Assembly (NCBI RefSeq): GCF_002933465.1
Contig: NZ_PSZE01000022.1
Location: 1-64,000 of the forward strand
DNA: 64,000 nucleotides
DNA from: Nocardia nova
GTDB lineage: Bacteria > Actinomycetota > Actinomycetes > Mycobacteriales > Mycobacteriaceae
Direction: 5' to 3'
Below the pieces are notes generated by a model. It did no database searches, had not been told where the DNA came from, and worked only from the letters and a program-made list of their open reading frames with translations. This document shows, piece by piece, positions 26,279 through 36,265 of the stretch; position 1 is the stretch's first letter; the number at the start of each line of letters is the position of its first letter. The position numbers and the translations under genes were made by a program.

Positions 26279-28114
26279 GTGCCCTCCCCCGTTCCGCGAC
26301 CGGCCCAGCTGGCCTTCGAACTCCCCGGTCACGGCGGCGACGAGCCCGAGATCGCACTACGAGACGTCACCTTCGTCGTGGTGGACCTCGAGACCACCGG
26401 GACCCGGCCCGACGGGGACGCCATCACCGAAATAGGGGCGGTGAAGGTGCGCGGCGGCGAAGTGCTCGGCGAATTCGCGACGCTGGTCGATCCCGGCTGC
26501 GCGATTCCCCCGCAGATCGTGCAGGTCACCGGCATTACCACCGCGATGGTCCTGGAGGCCCCGCGGATCGAGGCGGTGCTACCCGGATTTCTCGAATTCG
26601 CTTCGGGCGCAGTGCTCGTCGCCCACAACGCCCGCTTCGACATGTCCTTCCTGAAGGCGGCGGCCCAACGCTGCGATACCGCATGGCCGGCCTTCCAGGT
26701 GCTGTGCACGGTTCAGCTGGCGCGGCGCATTCTCGATCGGGACGAGGCGCCGACGGTGCGGCTCTCGGCGCTGGCTCAACTCCTCGGCTCCTCCACCCGG
26801 CCCACGCACCGCGCCCTCGACGACGCGCGCGCCACCGTGGACGTCCTGCACGCGCTGTTCGAACGGGTGGGCAATCTCGGTGTGCAGACCCTGCCCGAAT
26901 TGATGGACTATCTGCCCGAGGTCACCCGCCGCCAGCGCTCCAAGCGCATCCTCGCCGCCGATCTGCCCGCCGCACCGGGGGTGTATCTGTTCCGGGGGCC
27001 CTCGGAGGAAGTCCTCTATATAGGGACGGCGGTGAATCTGCGCCGGCGCGTGCGCACTTACTTCACCGGCTCCGAAACCCGCACCCGGATGCGGGAAATG
27101 GTCATGCTCGCCACCCGCGTCGATCACGTCCGCTGCGCGCACGGACTGGAAGCGGGAGTGCGCGAGCTGCGCCTGCTGGTGGCGCACACCCCGCCCTACA
27201 ACCGGCGCTCGAAATTCCCCCAGCGCGCATGGTGGCTGACGATGACCGACGAGCCCTTCCCTCGATTCGCGGTGAGCCGCACACCGACCGCCTATGCCCT
27301 GGGGCCCTTCGGTTCCCGCACCGACGCCACCGAGGTCGCGGCGACCCTCGCGGAATACAGCGGCCTGCGCACTTGCACGACGCGCATCCCCCGCGGCGGT
27401 GTGCACGGCAACGACTGTCCGCCCGCGGCCGTGGGCGGGTGCCCGGCGGCGATCTTCGGCGAGCGGGTGCCGGCGGCACAGTACGCGGCCGCGCCGCGGG
27501 CGGTGCGGGATCTGTTCACCGGCCGTGACGACGCACCCCTGCGGGCTATCGCCGCCCGCATCGACGAGTACGTCGCCGCAGAGCATTTCGAGGCCGCCGC
27601 GCGGCTGCGTGATCGGACCTGCGCCGTGGTGCGGGCGCTACGCCGCACTCAGCGCCTGGCCGCCCTCGCCCGGATCGCCGAGCTGATCGCGGCCCGTCCC
27701 GACGGCAGCGGCGGCTGGGAGTTCGCGGTGATCCGCTACGGCCGGCTCGCCGCCGCCGGGACCGCCGCGCGCGGTATCCCACCGATGCCGGTGGTCGACA
27801 GCCTGGTCGCCGCCGCCGAGACGGTCCGGCCCACCACGATCGCGCCGGGCCCGTCCCCGGAGCCGCGCATCCCCACCGACACGGATGATCTGCACGATCC
27901 CGACCACCCGCCGCTGCGCGGCGCCCCGCCCGAGGAAACCGGCGTGATCGCCCGCTGGCTCGACCAACCCGGAACCCGCATCGTACGCACCAGCGACGGC
28001 TACCGGGAACCGCGTCTGGGCGCCGGCCCCTGGCTGGAATGGGTGGAAAGGGCGGACACCGCGCTGCGCACGGAATCGGCGGCGGGCGAGTACCTTTCAC
28101 GCACCATCGCCTGA
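26279..28114 (+). CDS. DEDD exonuclease fused to GIY-YIG (UvrC/Cho-like) nuclease
   Basis: This 611-residue two-nuclease fusion corresponds to Rv2191. The N-terminal DnaQ-type 3'-5' exonuclease has D36/E38 in [15 protein letters not shown] at 115-121, and H-R-A-L-D-D-A-R near 177-184. From about residue 230 a GIY-YIG domain begins (G-V-Y-L-F-R-G, V-L-Y-I-G-T-A). A UVR-like helix pair appears around residues 420-450. The UvrC C-terminal endonuclease and HhH parts are absent. It should make one incision, like Cho, and trim 3' ends in DNA repair. GTG 26279 has no good ribosome binding site and may be leaderless. Confidence 0.88.
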   Translation: MPSPVPRPAQLAFELPGHGGDEPEIALRDVTFVVVDLETTGTRPDGDAITEIGAVKVRGGEVLGEFATLVDPGCAIPPQIVQVTGITTAMVLEAPRIEAVLPGFLEFASGAVLVAHNARFDMSFLKAAAQRCDTAWPAFQVLCTVQLARRILDRDEAPTVRLSALAQLLGSSTRPTHRALDDARATVDVLHALFERVGNLGVQTLPELMDYLPEVTRRQRSKRILAADLPAAPGVYLFRGPSEEVLYIGTAVNLRRRVRTYFTGSETRTRMREMVMLATRVDHVRCAHGLEAGVRELRLLVAHTPPYNRRSKFPQRAWWLTMTDEPFPRFAVSRTPTAYALGPFGSRTDATEVAATLAEYSGLRTCTTRIPRGGVHGNDCPPAAVGGCPAAIFGERVPAAQYAAAPRAVRDLFTGRDDAPLRAIAARIDEYVAAEHFEAAARLRDRTCAVVRALRRTQRLAALARIAELIAARPDGSGGWEFAVIRYGRLAAAGTAARGIPPMPVVDSLVAAAETVRPTTIAPGPSPEPRIPTDTDDLHDPDHPPLRGAPPEETGVIARWLDQPGTRIVRTSDGYREPRLGAGPWLEWVERADTALRTESAAGEYLSRTIA

Positions 28115-28236
28115 ACCGCCCAGATTCTCCGACTCCGTCCTCGAGCCCGGAAACTCGGGAGCCTCGGTCCTGCTGCCACGTCAGTGCTCCGAGACGGCGC
28201 GAGCTCGGTCCGGATATGCGGAACTCCCGTCGGCAC

Positions 28237-28512
28237 TCACTCCCCCAGCGAGAACCCGGCCTCCACATCGGCACTCGAATACGACTTGAAGGCGATATGG
28301 GTCGTCGTGCGCAAAACTCCGGCGGTCTTGTTCACCCGACCGGTCACCACCTCGGCGATCTGTTCGTGATCGCGCACCCGCACCACCGCGATGAGGTCGA
28401 CGTCTCCCGCGCACGAGTAGACCTCGGCGACGCCGTCGAGATCGGCCAGTGCCTGCGCGGTTTCGGGAATCCGGGCCGCCTCGGCATGGATCAGAACGAT
28501 CGCGGTAATCAT
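28237..28512 (-). CDS. Stand-alone Lrp/AsnC ligand-binding domain protein
   Basis: This 91-residue RAM/SIP-type domain has no DNA-binding part. It opens with I-T-A-I-V-L-I-H-A-E and contains A-L-A-D-L-D-G-V-A-E-V-Y-S-C-A-G-D-V-D-L, the typical alpha/beta sandwich that binds amino acids and oligomerises. Proteins of this type can modulate full-length Lrp regulators or transporters. ATG 28512 is the natural start. It lies downstream of the cytochrome bc1 operon beyond a terminator, on the same strand. The ligand is unknown. Confidence 0.82.
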   Translation of the reverse strand: MITAIVLIHAEAARIPETAQALADLDGVAEVYSCAGDVDLIAVVRVRDHEQIAEVVTGRVNKTAGVLRTTTHIAFKSYSSADVEAGFSLGE

Positions 28513-28664
28513 GAGCGTGAGTCTAATTGCGCGCCGCGGACGAGCCCGCACCGTGGCCGCGTCCCGCCGGAACGCGGTCGCCGCACATGACACCGGCCCC
28601 GCACACGACACGGCCGCAGATACGCCACCGCCCGCAGATCCCACACCGCCCACAGATACGACGA

Positions 28665-28693
28665 AGCCCCGAGTCGAAGGTCGACTCGGGGCT
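28665..28693 (-). terminator. Hairpin terminator after qcrB
   Basis: AGCCCCGAGTCGA and TCGACTCGGGGCT form a perfect 13-bp stem with a 3-base loop, starting 14 bp after the qcrB stop. No long T-run follows, as is common in actinobacteria. Confidence 0.75.
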
Positions 28694-28707
28694 CCGGAAC
28701 AGCGAAC

Positions 28708-30333
28708 TCAGTGGCTGTGCTTGCCGCCGCCGCTGTTCTGCTCCTGGTAGGTGGCCAGGACCTCCAGCTGCTTGTGCTCGGCCTCGTGCTCGCTCGCGGT
28801 GAGCGCCTCGGCCTCGGCGGCCGGATCGGCCCGCAGGAACGAACCCGAACCCGGCTTGCCGGCCCAGCCCAGTTTGTTCATCTTCTTCGGCACCGGCGCG
28901 CCCTGGTACTCCAGCGGAATCGGGTGGCCGTGATCGTCGACCGGGCCCAGCGGCTGGTGCACCTCGATGTACTCACCGTGCGGCAGACGCTTGATCACAC
29001 CGGTCTCGATGCCGTGCTCGAGCACCGTGCGGTCGGCGCGCTGCAGGCCCAGGCACAACCGGTACGCCAGGAAGTAGGCGATCGGCGGCGCGACGAGCAG
29101 GGCGATGCGGAAGAACCAGGTCGTCGCGTTCAGCGACACGTCGAACTTCAGCGCGATGATGTCGTTGACACAGGCCAGGGTCAGCACCAGGTAGAAGGCG
29201 ATGGCCATGGCGCCGATCGCGGTGCGCACCGGCACGTCACGCGGACGCTGCAGGATGTTGTGGTGCACCGTGTCGCCGGTGAGGCGCTTCTCGATCCAGG
29301 GGTAGGCGATGAGCACCACGAATACCAGGCCCATGATCAGCGCGACCCAGAACGGAGCCGGAACGGTGTAACGGCCCAGATACAGCTCCCACGGCGGCAT
29401 CAGACGGGCCATACCGTCGGTCCACATCATGTAGAAGTCGGGCTGCGAACCGGCCGAAACCTGTGACGGGTTGTAGGGGCCCAGGTTCCAGATCGGGTTG
29501 ATCTGCAGCACACCACCCATGACGGCGAGCACGCCCAGGGTGAACATGAAGAACGCGCCCTGGTCGGCGGCGAACACCGGCACGATGCGGGCACCGACCA
29601 CGTTGTTCTCGGTGCGGCCCGGCCCGGGGAACTGGGTGTGCTTCTGGTACCAGACGATCGCCACGTGCGCCGCGATCAGCGCCAGCATGATGCCCGGGAA
29701 GAGCAGCACGTGCGCGATGTACAGGCGCGGGATGATGATCGTGCCCGGGAAGTCACCGCCGAAGATCAGCCAGTGCATCCAGGTGCCGACCAGCGGAATG
29801 CCCATGGTGATACCACCGAAGGCGGCCCGCAGACCGGTACCCGACAGCAGGTCGTCGGGCAGCGAGTAGCCGAAGAAGCCCTCGAACATCGCCAGGATCA
29901 GCAGCAACGAGCCGATCACCCAGTTCGCCTCACGCGGCTTGCGGAACGCACCGGTGAAGAAGATGCGGAACAGATGGATGATGATCGAGCACGCGAACAG
30001 CAGCGCCGCCCAGTGGTGCACCTGGCGGACGAACAGACCGCCGCGCACCTCGAAGGAGATGTTCAACGCCGTCTCGTACGCCCGCGACATGGTTACGCCG
30101 CGCAGCGGCTGGTAGGCGCCGTGGTAGACGACCTCGCTCATCGACGGATCGAAGAACAGCGTCAGGTAGATACCCGACAGGATCAGGATGATGAAGGCGT
30201 AGAGCGCGATCTCACCCAGCAGGAACGACCAGTGGGTCGGGAAGACCTTGTTGATCGACCGTTTCACGAACGCCGCGGCACGATACCGCTCGTCCATCTC
30301 GTTGGCCTGTGCGACCACTTTGCTCGGACTCAT
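28708..30333 (-). CDS. qcrB: Cytochrome bc1 complex cytochrome b subunit QcrB
   Basis: This 541-residue cytochrome b of the actinobacterial bcc-aa3 supercomplex oxidises menaquinol at Qo and Qi sites. About eight or nine membrane helices carry the haem-ligating histidines (R-Q-V-H-H-W-A-A and A-A-H-V-A near the fourth helix). The Qo motif appears as the P-P-W-E-L-Y variant typical of actinobacteria. A C-terminal hydrophilic tail of more than 100 residues ends in a His/Glu-rich stretch. It matches Rv2196. The start overlaps the qcrA stop as ATGA. It is the last gene of the ctaE-qcrCAB operon. Confidence 0.96.
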   Translation of the reverse strand: MSPSKVVAQANEMDERYRAAAFVKRSINKVFPTHWSFLLGEIALYAFIILILSGIYLTLFFDPSMSEVVYHGAYQPLRGVTMSRAYETALNISFEVRGGLFVRQVHHWAALLFACSIIIHLFRIFFTGAFRKPREANWVIGSLLLILAMFEGFFGYSLPDDLLSGTGLRAAFGGITMGIPLVGTWMHWLIFGGDFPGTIIIPRLYIAHVLLFPGIMLALIAAHVAIVWYQKHTQFPGPGRTENNVVGARIVPVFAADQGAFFMFTLGVLAVMGGVLQINPIWNLGPYNPSQVSAGSQPDFYMMWTDGMARLMPPWELYLGRYTVPAPFWVALIMGLVFVVLIAYPWIEKRLTGDTVHHNILQRPRDVPVRTAIGAMAIAFYLVLTLACVNDIIALKFDVSLNATTWFFRIALLVAPPIAYFLAYRLCLGLQRADRTVLEHGIETGVIKRLPHGEYIEVHQPLGPVDDHGHPIPLEYQGAPVPKKMNKLGWAGKPGSGSFLRADPAAEAEALTASEHEAEHKQLEVLATYQEQNSGGGKHSH

Positions 30334-31502
30334 GAACGACGCTCCCAGAAGGCCGGACCGAGCGGCTCGATGAAGTCGCCGTTGGCGACCAGGTAGCCGT
30401 CGGTGTTGACGGTGATGGGCAGCTGCGGCAGCGCGCGGGCGGCGGGACCGAAGATCGGCTTACCCCACTCGGTCGCCGAGAACTGCGACTGATGGCACGG
30501 GCACAGAATCCGGTTGGTCTGCTGCTCGAACAGCGAGGTCGGGCAGCCCAGGTGAGTGCAGATCTTCGAGTACGCCCAGTAGTCACCGAAGTTGAAGCTC
30601 TCCTGGCCCTTGCGCTTGATCGCCTTCTGCCCGTCCTCGGGGCGCAGGCGGATCAACATGACCGCGTTGCGGATGCCGCGCAGCGACTGGAGGGTCTCCT
30701 CCTCGTTGCCGCGCCACTCCTCTTTCCAGGGAAACACGGTCTCCATGGCACCGGCGTCGAGGTCTTCCGGCCGCACCAGCACGATGTCCTCGGGCCGGCC
30801 CGTGTCCTTGCGCAGGTAGATGGTCTGGCCCGGGTAGTCCGGAGTCCAGCCCGACACCCACAGCGGGGACTTCATGCCCTTGGCCCACGGGTTCTTGATC
30901 ATGCCGCCGACGAACAGGAACAGTGCGCCGATACCCAGCACACCCACGCCCAGTCCGGCGGTACGGGTGATCATCTTGCGACGACCCAGCGTCGAGGTCT
31001 CCAGCGCGTCCGACAGCTGCGCGCCCAGGGTCCGCCGGTCGACCTCGTCGGAGGGACCGTCGTGGCGGGTCTGGATGGAGATCTCGTTCGGGACGAACTT
31101 CTTGCGGATGATGACCGCGGCGACGCCGATGGCCAGCACCGCGATACCCAGCAGCAGGCCGTAGAGCGGCGTGGCCAGCGAGTACAGGCCGTTGCCGTCC
31201 TCGTTGCGGCCCTTGTATTCCCAGGGCCAGAAGAGGTAGACGCCGATCAGCCCGGCCGCCGCCAGGGCGGAGATGGCGAACCAGAACGTCACGTGGCGCT
31301 CGGCCCGCTTCTCCGCGCGTGTGCCCGGAACCGGCCAGCGCGGAGCGCGGTAGACGACGTCGACACCGTCGCGCGCGGTACCGAGTTCGACCAGCTCGGC
31401 GGTCGACATCGCGTCGAGCTGCTCCTCGGTGGGGTTCAGGTTCACGCCCTTACCGCCGCCATCCTCAGGCCGGCTCATCTCGTTTCGCTCCTGTTCGCTC
31501 AT
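30330..31502 (-). CDS. qcrA: Cytochrome bc1 Rieske iron-sulfur subunit QcrA
   Basis: This 390-residue actinobacterial Rieske protein has three N-terminal membrane helices instead of one. The [2Fe-2S] ligands are in C-T-H-L-G-C and C-P-C-H-Q-S-Q-F near residues 325-350. It passes electrons from menaquinol at the Qo site to the QcrC haems. ATG 31502 is used: it overlaps the qcrC stop as ATGA, and the chain then begins M-S-E-Q-E-R. An upstream extension of six residues exists but lies inside qcrC. The end overlaps qcrB in the same way, so the three subunits are translated as a coupled set. Confidence 0.96.
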   Translation of the reverse strand: MSEQERNEMSRPEDGGGKGVNLNPTEEQLDAMSTAELVELGTARDGVDVVYRAPRWPVPGTRAEKRAERHVTFWFAISALAAAGLIGVYLFWPWEYKGRNEDGNGLYSLATPLYGLLLGIAVLAIGVAAVIIRKKFVPNEISIQTRHDGPSDEVDRRTLGAQLSDALETSTLGRRKMITRTAGLGVGVLGIGALFLFVGGMIKNPWAKGMKSPLWVSGWTPDYPGQTIYLRKDTGRPEDIVLVRPEDLDAGAMETVFPWKEEWRGNEEETLQSLRGIRNAVMLIRLRPEDGQKAIKRKGQESFNFGDYWAYSKICTHLGCPTSLFEQQTNRILCPCHQSQFSATEWGKPIFGPAARALPQLPITVNTDGYLVANGDFIEPLGPAFWERRS

Positions 31503-32377
31503 GATCGCGATCCGATCCACATCGCGGCGCCGACCAGCACGATGATGCCGGCGACCCAGATGGCGATGGCCTCGGTCGCGGGACCGAAACCGCCCAGGCC
31601 GTATCCGGCCTCCGGCTTGGTCTCGGTGCGGTCCTTCACATAGGCCACGATGTCACGCTTCTCCTCCGGAGACAGCTGCCGGTCGGAGAATTTCGGCATA
31701 TTCTGCGGGCCGGTGAGCATCGCGGTGTAGATCTGCTGCGAGCTGGCCGGCTCCAGCGGCGGCGCGAACTTGCCGGAGGACAGCGCACCGCCCTTACCGG
31801 TGAAGTTGTGGCAGGACGCGCAGTTGAGGCGGAACAACTCGCCACCGCGTCCCAGGTCGGCTCCCTTGATGAGGGAATCCTGCGCGATCTCGCCGTTCGG
31901 GTCGCGGACCACGGTCGGGCCGCCGCCGTTGGCCGCCACGTACGCGCCCAGCGCGTCGGTCTGGCGGGCGTCGAACTTCGGGGGCTTGCGCTGGATCTGC
32001 GCGCCGTTACCCGCGGCGGGCATGCGGCCGGTGGACACCTGGAAGTAGACCGCCGCCTCGCCGACACCGATCAGGCTGGGGCCGCGGTCCTGCACACCCT
32101 GCAGGTTGGCGCCGTGGCAGGTGATGCAGGAGGTCTCATAGATCTGCTTACCCTCGCGGATCAGCGCGGACTGATCCTCGTTGGCCGTCGCGACCTGTGC
32201 GTGCGGGGTGAGCGCCGATGCCGCGAAGCCGGCTCCGACGAGGCCCATCAGAAGAACCAGACCGCCGGCGAGCTTGCGGCGCATCCGGCGCTGCTTGCGG
32301 GTCTTGATGGCCTGGTTGTTCTCAGCGCTGCCGATCCCGCTCGTGGGATCTGGCGCTGACGGGGGAGATGAACTCAT
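31499..32377 (-). CDS. qcrC: Cytochrome bc1 dihaem cytochrome c subunit QcrC
   Basis: This 292-residue membrane-bound dihaem cytochrome has an N-terminal signal/anchor ([13 protein letters not shown]), two haem sites C-I-T-C-H and C-A-S-C-H, and a C-terminal membrane helix. It replaces soluble cytochrome c and wires bc1 directly to the aa3 oxidase. ATG 32377 follows AAAGGGA at good spacing. The homologue is Rv2194. It is the second gene of the operon, 81 bp after ctaE. Confidence 0.96.
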   Translation of the reverse strand: MSSSPPSAPDPTSGIGSAENNQAIKTRKQRRMRRKLAGGLVLLMGLVGAGFAASALTPHAQVATANEDQSALIREGKQIYETSCITCHGANLQGVQDRGPSLIGVGEAAVYFQVSTGRMPAAGNGAQIQRKPPKFDARQTDALGAYVAANGGGPTVVRDPNGEIAQDSLIKGADLGRGGELFRLNCASCHNFTGKGGALSSGKFAPPLEPASSQQIYTAMLTGPQNMPKFSDRQLSPEEKRDIVAYVKDRTETKPEAGYGLGGFGPATEAIAIWVAGIIVLVGAAMWIGSRS

Positions 32378-32458
32378 CTGTGTCCCTTTGGAGTAGACGG
32401 AACCGACTTGTGCAAAGTGTGTATTTGTCGCGGACCGCGCGTGACGGCCGCCGCCCGG

Positions 32459-33070
32459 CTAGCGGACGAAGTAGATCGTGGCGAACAGCCCGATCCAGAC
32501 GATGTCGACGAAGTGCCAGTAGTAGGAGACCACGATGGCCGCGGTGGCCTGGGCGGGCGTGAACTTACTGACCTTGGTGCGAATCAGCAGGAAGATGAAC
32601 GCGATGAGACCGCCGATGACGTGCAGACCATGGAAGCCGGTGGTGATGAAGAACACCGAGCCGTAGATGCTGCTCGAGATGGTGGTGCCCTCTTGGTAGA
32701 GCGCGTGGTACTCGGTGCCCTGACCGGCCACGAAGAACGCGCCCATGAGGAAGGTGAGCAGGTACCAGCGGCGCAGGCCGAAGACATCGCCGCGCTCGGC
32801 CGAGAACACACCCATCTGGCAGGTGAACGAGGAAGCGATCAGCACGGCCGTGACCGGCACGGCGAGCTTGAGATTCAGCTCGGTCGGTTCCGGCGGCCAG
32901 TTGCCATGAGCCTGGGCACGAGCGACGAAGTACATGGCGAAGAGGCCGGCGAAGAACATCAGCTCGCTCGACAGCCAGATGATGGTTCCGACGCTGACCA
33001 TGTTGGGCCGGTTCAGCGAATGCACACGCTGAGTAATGGCCGATCCTGGGGTCCCTACTGCGGTCGTCAC
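32459..33070 (-). CDS. ctaE: Cytochrome c oxidase subunit III CtaE
   Basis: This 203-residue subunit III has five membrane helices, the same length as in M. tuberculosis and very close in sequence over its whole extent (for example [14 protein letters not shown] near the start and W-H-F-V-D-I-V-W-I near the end). GTG 33070 gives the N-terminus M-T-T-A-V-G-T, matching the family. It is the first gene of the ctaE-qcrC-qcrA-qcrB operon; its promoter must lie in the 210 bp shared with the divergent next gene. Confidence 0.95.
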   Translation of the reverse strand: MTTAVGTPGSAITQRVHSLNRPNMVSVGTIIWLSSELMFFAGLFAMYFVARAQAHGNWPPEPTELNLKLAVPVTAVLIASSFTCQMGVFSAERGDVFGLRRWYLLTFLMGAFFVAGQGTEYHALYQEGTTISSSIYGSVFFITTGFHGLHVIGGLIAFIFLLIRTKVSKFTPAQATAAIVVSYYWHFVDIVWIGLFATIYFVR

Positions 33071-33279
33071 GCCGGTAAGTATGACTCGTCGTAGTACGAC
33101 AGGCGTAGCCGGGTGCGAATTCGGGGTGTCGGACTCGGAATCGTCAGCGCGCGTGCGGGTCTGGGGCCCGGTTCGGCGTGTCCGGTGAACCCGCAGGTCG
33201 AGCGCCGATGCGACCATGGTGACCAGCGGAAATCCCGGATATGCGATGCTGCGTCGAAGCACGGAGGAAGGCGGATGGA

Positions 33280-33714
33280 ATGGGAATTCGATCGGTGTGG
33301 CAGCGCCTGTCGGGCCGGGGTGCGGCGGCGGAATTGGATCCGGCACGAACGGATCTGATGGTCGTCGTGTCCAGTTTCGACGATGCCGAAGCCTGCTCGA
33401 GCGCACTCGCGCGCGCGACCGGCTGGCGCGCCGAGGAGCAGGCCCTGCTGCGTCATCATCTGCGTATCCCGGCGGCGGCCCGGGACGAGGTCGTGGCCAT
33501 CGCCGCCCAGGACGGCTACTCCCCCGTCGCGGCGTCCGAGGCCTTTGCGAACGGCAGTCATACCGAATTGGTATTACAGCGGGTGCAGGTCCTCGATGCG
33601 CTGCACTGCTCGCAAGAGCGGTCGCGGATGGCCGGATTGGCACAGCGGCACGAAGGCACGGCGGTGGGCTGGGACGCACTTCAGCCGAGCGGGGCCGGGC
33701 CGAGTTCTCCGTAG
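33280..33714 (+). CDS. Hypothetical protein upstream of trpD
   Basis: This 144-residue soluble protein has a strand V-V-V-S-S-F-D-D followed by alternating helices ([12 protein letters not shown]) and an Ala-rich middle. There is no signal or membrane segment and I do not recognise the family. ATG 33280 follows GGAGGAAGG, a very good site. The stop codon lies inside the first copy of a 16-bp tandem repeat, so changes there could alter the C-terminus. It is divergent from ctaE and 246 bp upstream of trpD in the same direction. Confidence 0.6.
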   Translation: MGIRSVWQRLSGRGAAAELDPARTDLMVVVSSFDDAEACSSALARATGWRAEEQALLRHHLRIPAAARDEVVAIAAQDGYSPVAASEAFANGSHTELVLQRVQVLDALHCSQERSRMAGLAQRHEGTAVGWDALQPSGAGPSSP

Positions 33715-33768
33715 TCTCTGTCCTCCGTAGTCTCTGTCCTCCGTAGTCTCTGTCCTCCGTAGTCTCTT
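33705..33768. repeat. 16-bp tandem repeat, four copies
   Basis: Unit TCCTCCGTAGTCTCTG repeated at 33705, 33721, 33737 and 33753, with one base change in the first copy and one in the last. The first copy contains the stop codon of the preceding gene. The array falls in the leader region of trpD. Confidence 0.95.
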
Positions 33769-33960
33769 CTGCCGTCTCCTTCCGCCGCGCGTACGCATGC
33801 CCGCCCGCACCGGGCCGGCGCCGCTCGCGGGAAAGACGCCGAGCACAAAGAAATTGCCTCCGCCGATTAGGCTGCTAGCCGGGCGGCCGACGACGATCCG
33901 ACGGCCCCCACGCCCGCGTGGACGAGCGATGCGGGTGTCCGATCGCGAACGGGAGATGTG

Positions 33961-35013
33961 ATGAGCGCGCGCAGCTGGCCCGAGATTCTCGGTGCCCTGA
34001 CCGACGGGGTCGATCTGACCGCGGAGGAGGCGGCGTGGGCGATCGACGAGATTTTCTCCGACAACGCCACCCAGGCGCAGATCGCGGCCTTCGGCGTGGC
34101 CATCAAGATGAAGGGCCCCACCGCGATCGAGCTGTCCGGACTGGCGACCGGCATGTTGAGCCATGCCCGGCGGGTGTCGCTCGGTATGGGCGCGGTCGAC
34201 ATCGTCGGCACCGGCGGCGACCGCTCCGGCACGGTCAATATCTCCACGATGTCCTCGATCGTGGTGTCCGCGGCGGGCATTCCGGTGGTGAAGCACGGTA
34301 ATCGGGCGGCGTCGTCGAAGAGCGGCGGCGCGGACGTGCTCGAGGCGCTGGGTGTGCGGATCGCGTTGAGCCCGGAGTCGGTGGCTCAGTGTGTGCGCGA
34401 GGTGGGCATCGGCTTCTGCTTCGCCCCGCTGTTTCATCCGGCGCTGCGGTTCGCCGGTCCGGCGCGCAAGGAGATCGGCATTCCGACGGTCTTCAACGTG
34501 CTGGGCCCGCTGACCAATCCGGCGCAGCCGAGCGCGGGCCTGATCGGATGCGCCTTCCCCGAGCTCGTCCCGGTGATCGCGGGGGCGTTCGCCGAACGGG
34601 GCGCCAATGCGCTGGTGGTGCGCGGTAATGACGGCCTCGACGAGATCACCACCGCCGACACCACCGATGTTTGGGTCGTCTCCGCGGGTGAAAAGTACGA
34701 GACCGTCATCGATCCGACGCGCCTGGGCATCCCCCGCGTGGATCCGGCGGCGCTGCGCGGCGGCGATGCGACGGTCAACGCCGCGATCGCCCGCGACATG
34801 TTCCACGGCGCCCCGGGGCCCGTCCGCGACGCCGTCCTGCTCAACTCCGCCGCCGCGATCGTCGCCTTCGAGCTGACCCCCGAGACCGCCCGCACCGATA
34901 TCCACGAGCTACTGCGCCCGGCCTTGGAACGGGCGGCCGCCTCGGTCGACACCGGAGCGGCGACCCAACTGCTCGACCGCTGGGTGAAAGTGAGCAACGA
35001 ACTCGGGGACTGA
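33961..35013 (+). CDS. trpD: Anthranilate phosphoribosyltransferase TrpD
   Basis: This 350-residue enzyme transfers phosphoribose from PRPP to anthranilate in tryptophan synthesis. The PRPP loop V-G-T-G-G-D, the N-I-S-T-M-S motif, K-H-G-N-R-A-A-S-S-K and the G-x-D-E-I-T region near residue 230 are all in place. ATG 33961 is preferred, with GGGAG five bases upstream; GTG 33958 adds one residue. It stands alone with no other trp genes, as in M. tuberculosis (Rv2192c), but its orientation relative to the exonuclease gene is reversed together with the respiratory operon. The accessory island begins 20 bp after its stop. Confidence 0.95.
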   Translation: MSARSWPEILGALTDGVDLTAEEAAWAIDEIFSDNATQAQIAAFGVAIKMKGPTAIELSGLATGMLSHARRVSLGMGAVDIVGTGGDRSGTVNISTMSSIVVSAAGIPVVKHGNRAASSKSGGADVLEALGVRIALSPESVAQCVREVGIGFCFAPLFHPALRFAGPARKEIGIPTVFNVLGPLTNPAQPSAGLIGCAFPELVPVIAGAFAERGANALVVRGNDGLDEITTADTTDVWVVSAGEKYETVIDPTRLGIPRVDPAALRGGDATVNAAIARDMFHGAPGPVRDAVLLNSAAAIVAFELTPETARTDIHELLRPALERAAASVDTGAATQLLDRWVKVSNELGD

Positions 35014-35033
35014 ACCGGGACAGCAACGCCCGG

Positions 35034-35361
35034 TCACGCCGACCGGGCGACTCGGCCGTTCACGCAGAGGTCCTCGACATACACCGCTCGGTTATCGCGG
35101 ATAACTTCACTGGACCGCTTCTGCAACCAGTCCGCACGGGAATCGCGCGCCCGCGCATCACATTTCGCCACCCGTCGGCGGGCTCGCGCACGATTCGAGC
35201 TGCCGGGCTGCTTCCTGGACGACTCCCGCTGAGCATGTCGTAGTCCAGGCTCGGCCCGGCGTAGAAACCTCGGTGAGGTGATCTGTGTCCCGTCAGTACG
35301 GCAAACGCACGCACGCGGCCCCAGATCGACGCCGACCTCGGTGTCGATTCCGGCAAGGGCT
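35034..35361 (-). pseudogene. Decayed TnpB (IS605/IS607-type) fragment
   Basis: The minus-strand frame ending at TGA 35034-35036 reads like the central part of TnpB: V-G-V-D-L-G near the start, then S-P-R-F-L-R-R-A-E, G-S-S-N-R-A-R-A-R-R-R-V-A-K, D-S-R-A-D-W-L, and R-D-N-R-A-V-Y-V-E-D-L near the end. The first catalytic Asp and the E-D-L of the RuvC fold are still visible. The N-terminal third and the C-terminal zinc-finger/third RuvC part are missing, so it cannot be active. It is a relic of a transposon at the left edge of the accessory island. Confidence 0.82.
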
Positions 35362-35376
35362 CGGGACCCGACTGCA

Positions 35377-35442
35377 CTCGACGAATGCGCGGACCGTGCC
35401 GCGGAAGGTGCCGTGGTCCTCGGTGACGCTGGTTCTGCGCAT
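35377..35442 (-). pseudogene. N-terminal fragment of an acyl-CoA dehydrogenase gene
   Basis: From ATG 35442 the frame reads M-R-R-T-S-V-T-E-D-H-G-T-F-R-G-T-V-R-A-F. This is the usual opening of actinobacterial acyl-CoA dehydrogenases of the type M-R-R-T-x-F-T-E-D-H-E. The likeness stops after about 22 residues, where the TnpB remnant takes over. I read it as the stub of a gene broken by the transposon or by a later deletion. Confidence 0.6.
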
Positions 35443-35481
35443 GATGGCTTGACAACTTCATTGAGACTCCCGGAGGGGGTT

Positions 35482-36240
35482 TCAGAGCCGACGGCCGCCG
35501 TCGACGTAAATGGTCTGGCCGGTGATGAAGGACGCCTCGTCGGAGGCGAGGAAGGCCACGGTGTTCGCGATGTCCTCGGGGCGTCCGACCCGGCGCACCG
35601 GAGTGATCTCGGCCGATTTCGCCTGCCACTGCTCGACCGACACGCCGACGCGGGCCGCGGTGGCGGCGGTCATCTCGGTGACGATGAAGCCCGGCGCGAC
35701 GGCGTTGACGTTGATGCCGTAGGGGCCCAGCTCGATGGCCAGGGTGCGGGTGAGTCCCTGAATGCCCATCTTGGCGGCCGAGTAGTTCGCCTGTCCGCGG
35801 TTGCCGAGCGCCGAGACGCTGGAGGTGTTGACGATCTTGCCGTAGCGGCGGGCGACCATATGCCGTTGTGCCGCACGGGAACACAGGAACGCGCCGCGCA
35901 GGTGGACCGACATCACGGTGTCCCAGTCGTCGGCCGACATCTTGAACAGCAGGTTGTCGCGCAGCACGCCGGCGTTGTTGACCAGGATGTCGAGCGATCC
36001 CAGCTCCGCGGCGACCCGATCGAAGGCGGCGTCGACGCCCGCCTCGTCGGTGACATCGCAGGCCAGCGGGACGGCCACTCCACCGGCCGCGACGATCTCG
36101 TCCGCCGTTGCCTTGCAGGCATTCTCGTCGAGGTCGGCGATGGCCACGGCCGCCCCATCGGCGGCCAGGCGGGCCGCGGTGGCCGCACCGATGCCCCGGG
36201 CGGCCCCGGTCACCACGGCCACTCTGCGCTGATCTGTCAT
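35482..36240 (-). CDS. SDR-family 3-ketoacyl reductase/dehydrogenase (FabG-like)
   Basis: This classical short-chain dehydrogenase has 252 residues. The NAD(P)-binding loop T-G-A-A-R-G-I-G, the acidic D-L-D-E after strand 2 (suggesting NAD preference), N-N-A-G, the S-V-S-A-L-G catalytic Ser region, Y-S-A-A-K for Tyr/Lys, and the C-terminal D-G-G-R-R-L are all present. It lies 25 bp downstream of an acyl-CoA dehydrogenase gene and probably acts on 3-hydroxyacyl-CoA in the same pathway. Start ATG 36240. Substrate unknown. Confidence 0.88.
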   Translation of the reverse strand: MTDQRRVAVVTGAARGIGAATAARLAADGAAVAIADLDENACKATADEIVAAGGVAVPLACDVTDEAGVDAAFDRVAAELGSLDILVNNAGVLRDNLLFKMSADDWDTVMSVHLRGAFLCSRAAQRHMVARRYGKIVNTSSVSALGNRGQANYSAAKMGIQGLTRTLAIELGPYGINVNAVAPGFIVTEMTAATAARVGVSVEQWQAKSAEITPVRRVGRPEDIANTVAFLASDEASFITGQTIYVDGGRRL

Positions 36241-36265
36241 CGAATTCTCTCCTCGAAATCGGTTG

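Noticed and set aside
35034-35442. An intact coding gene between trpD and the SDR gene
   Set aside because: The frames match only internal TnpB and the first residues of an acyl-CoA dehydrogenase; both ends are missing, so it is called as remnants.
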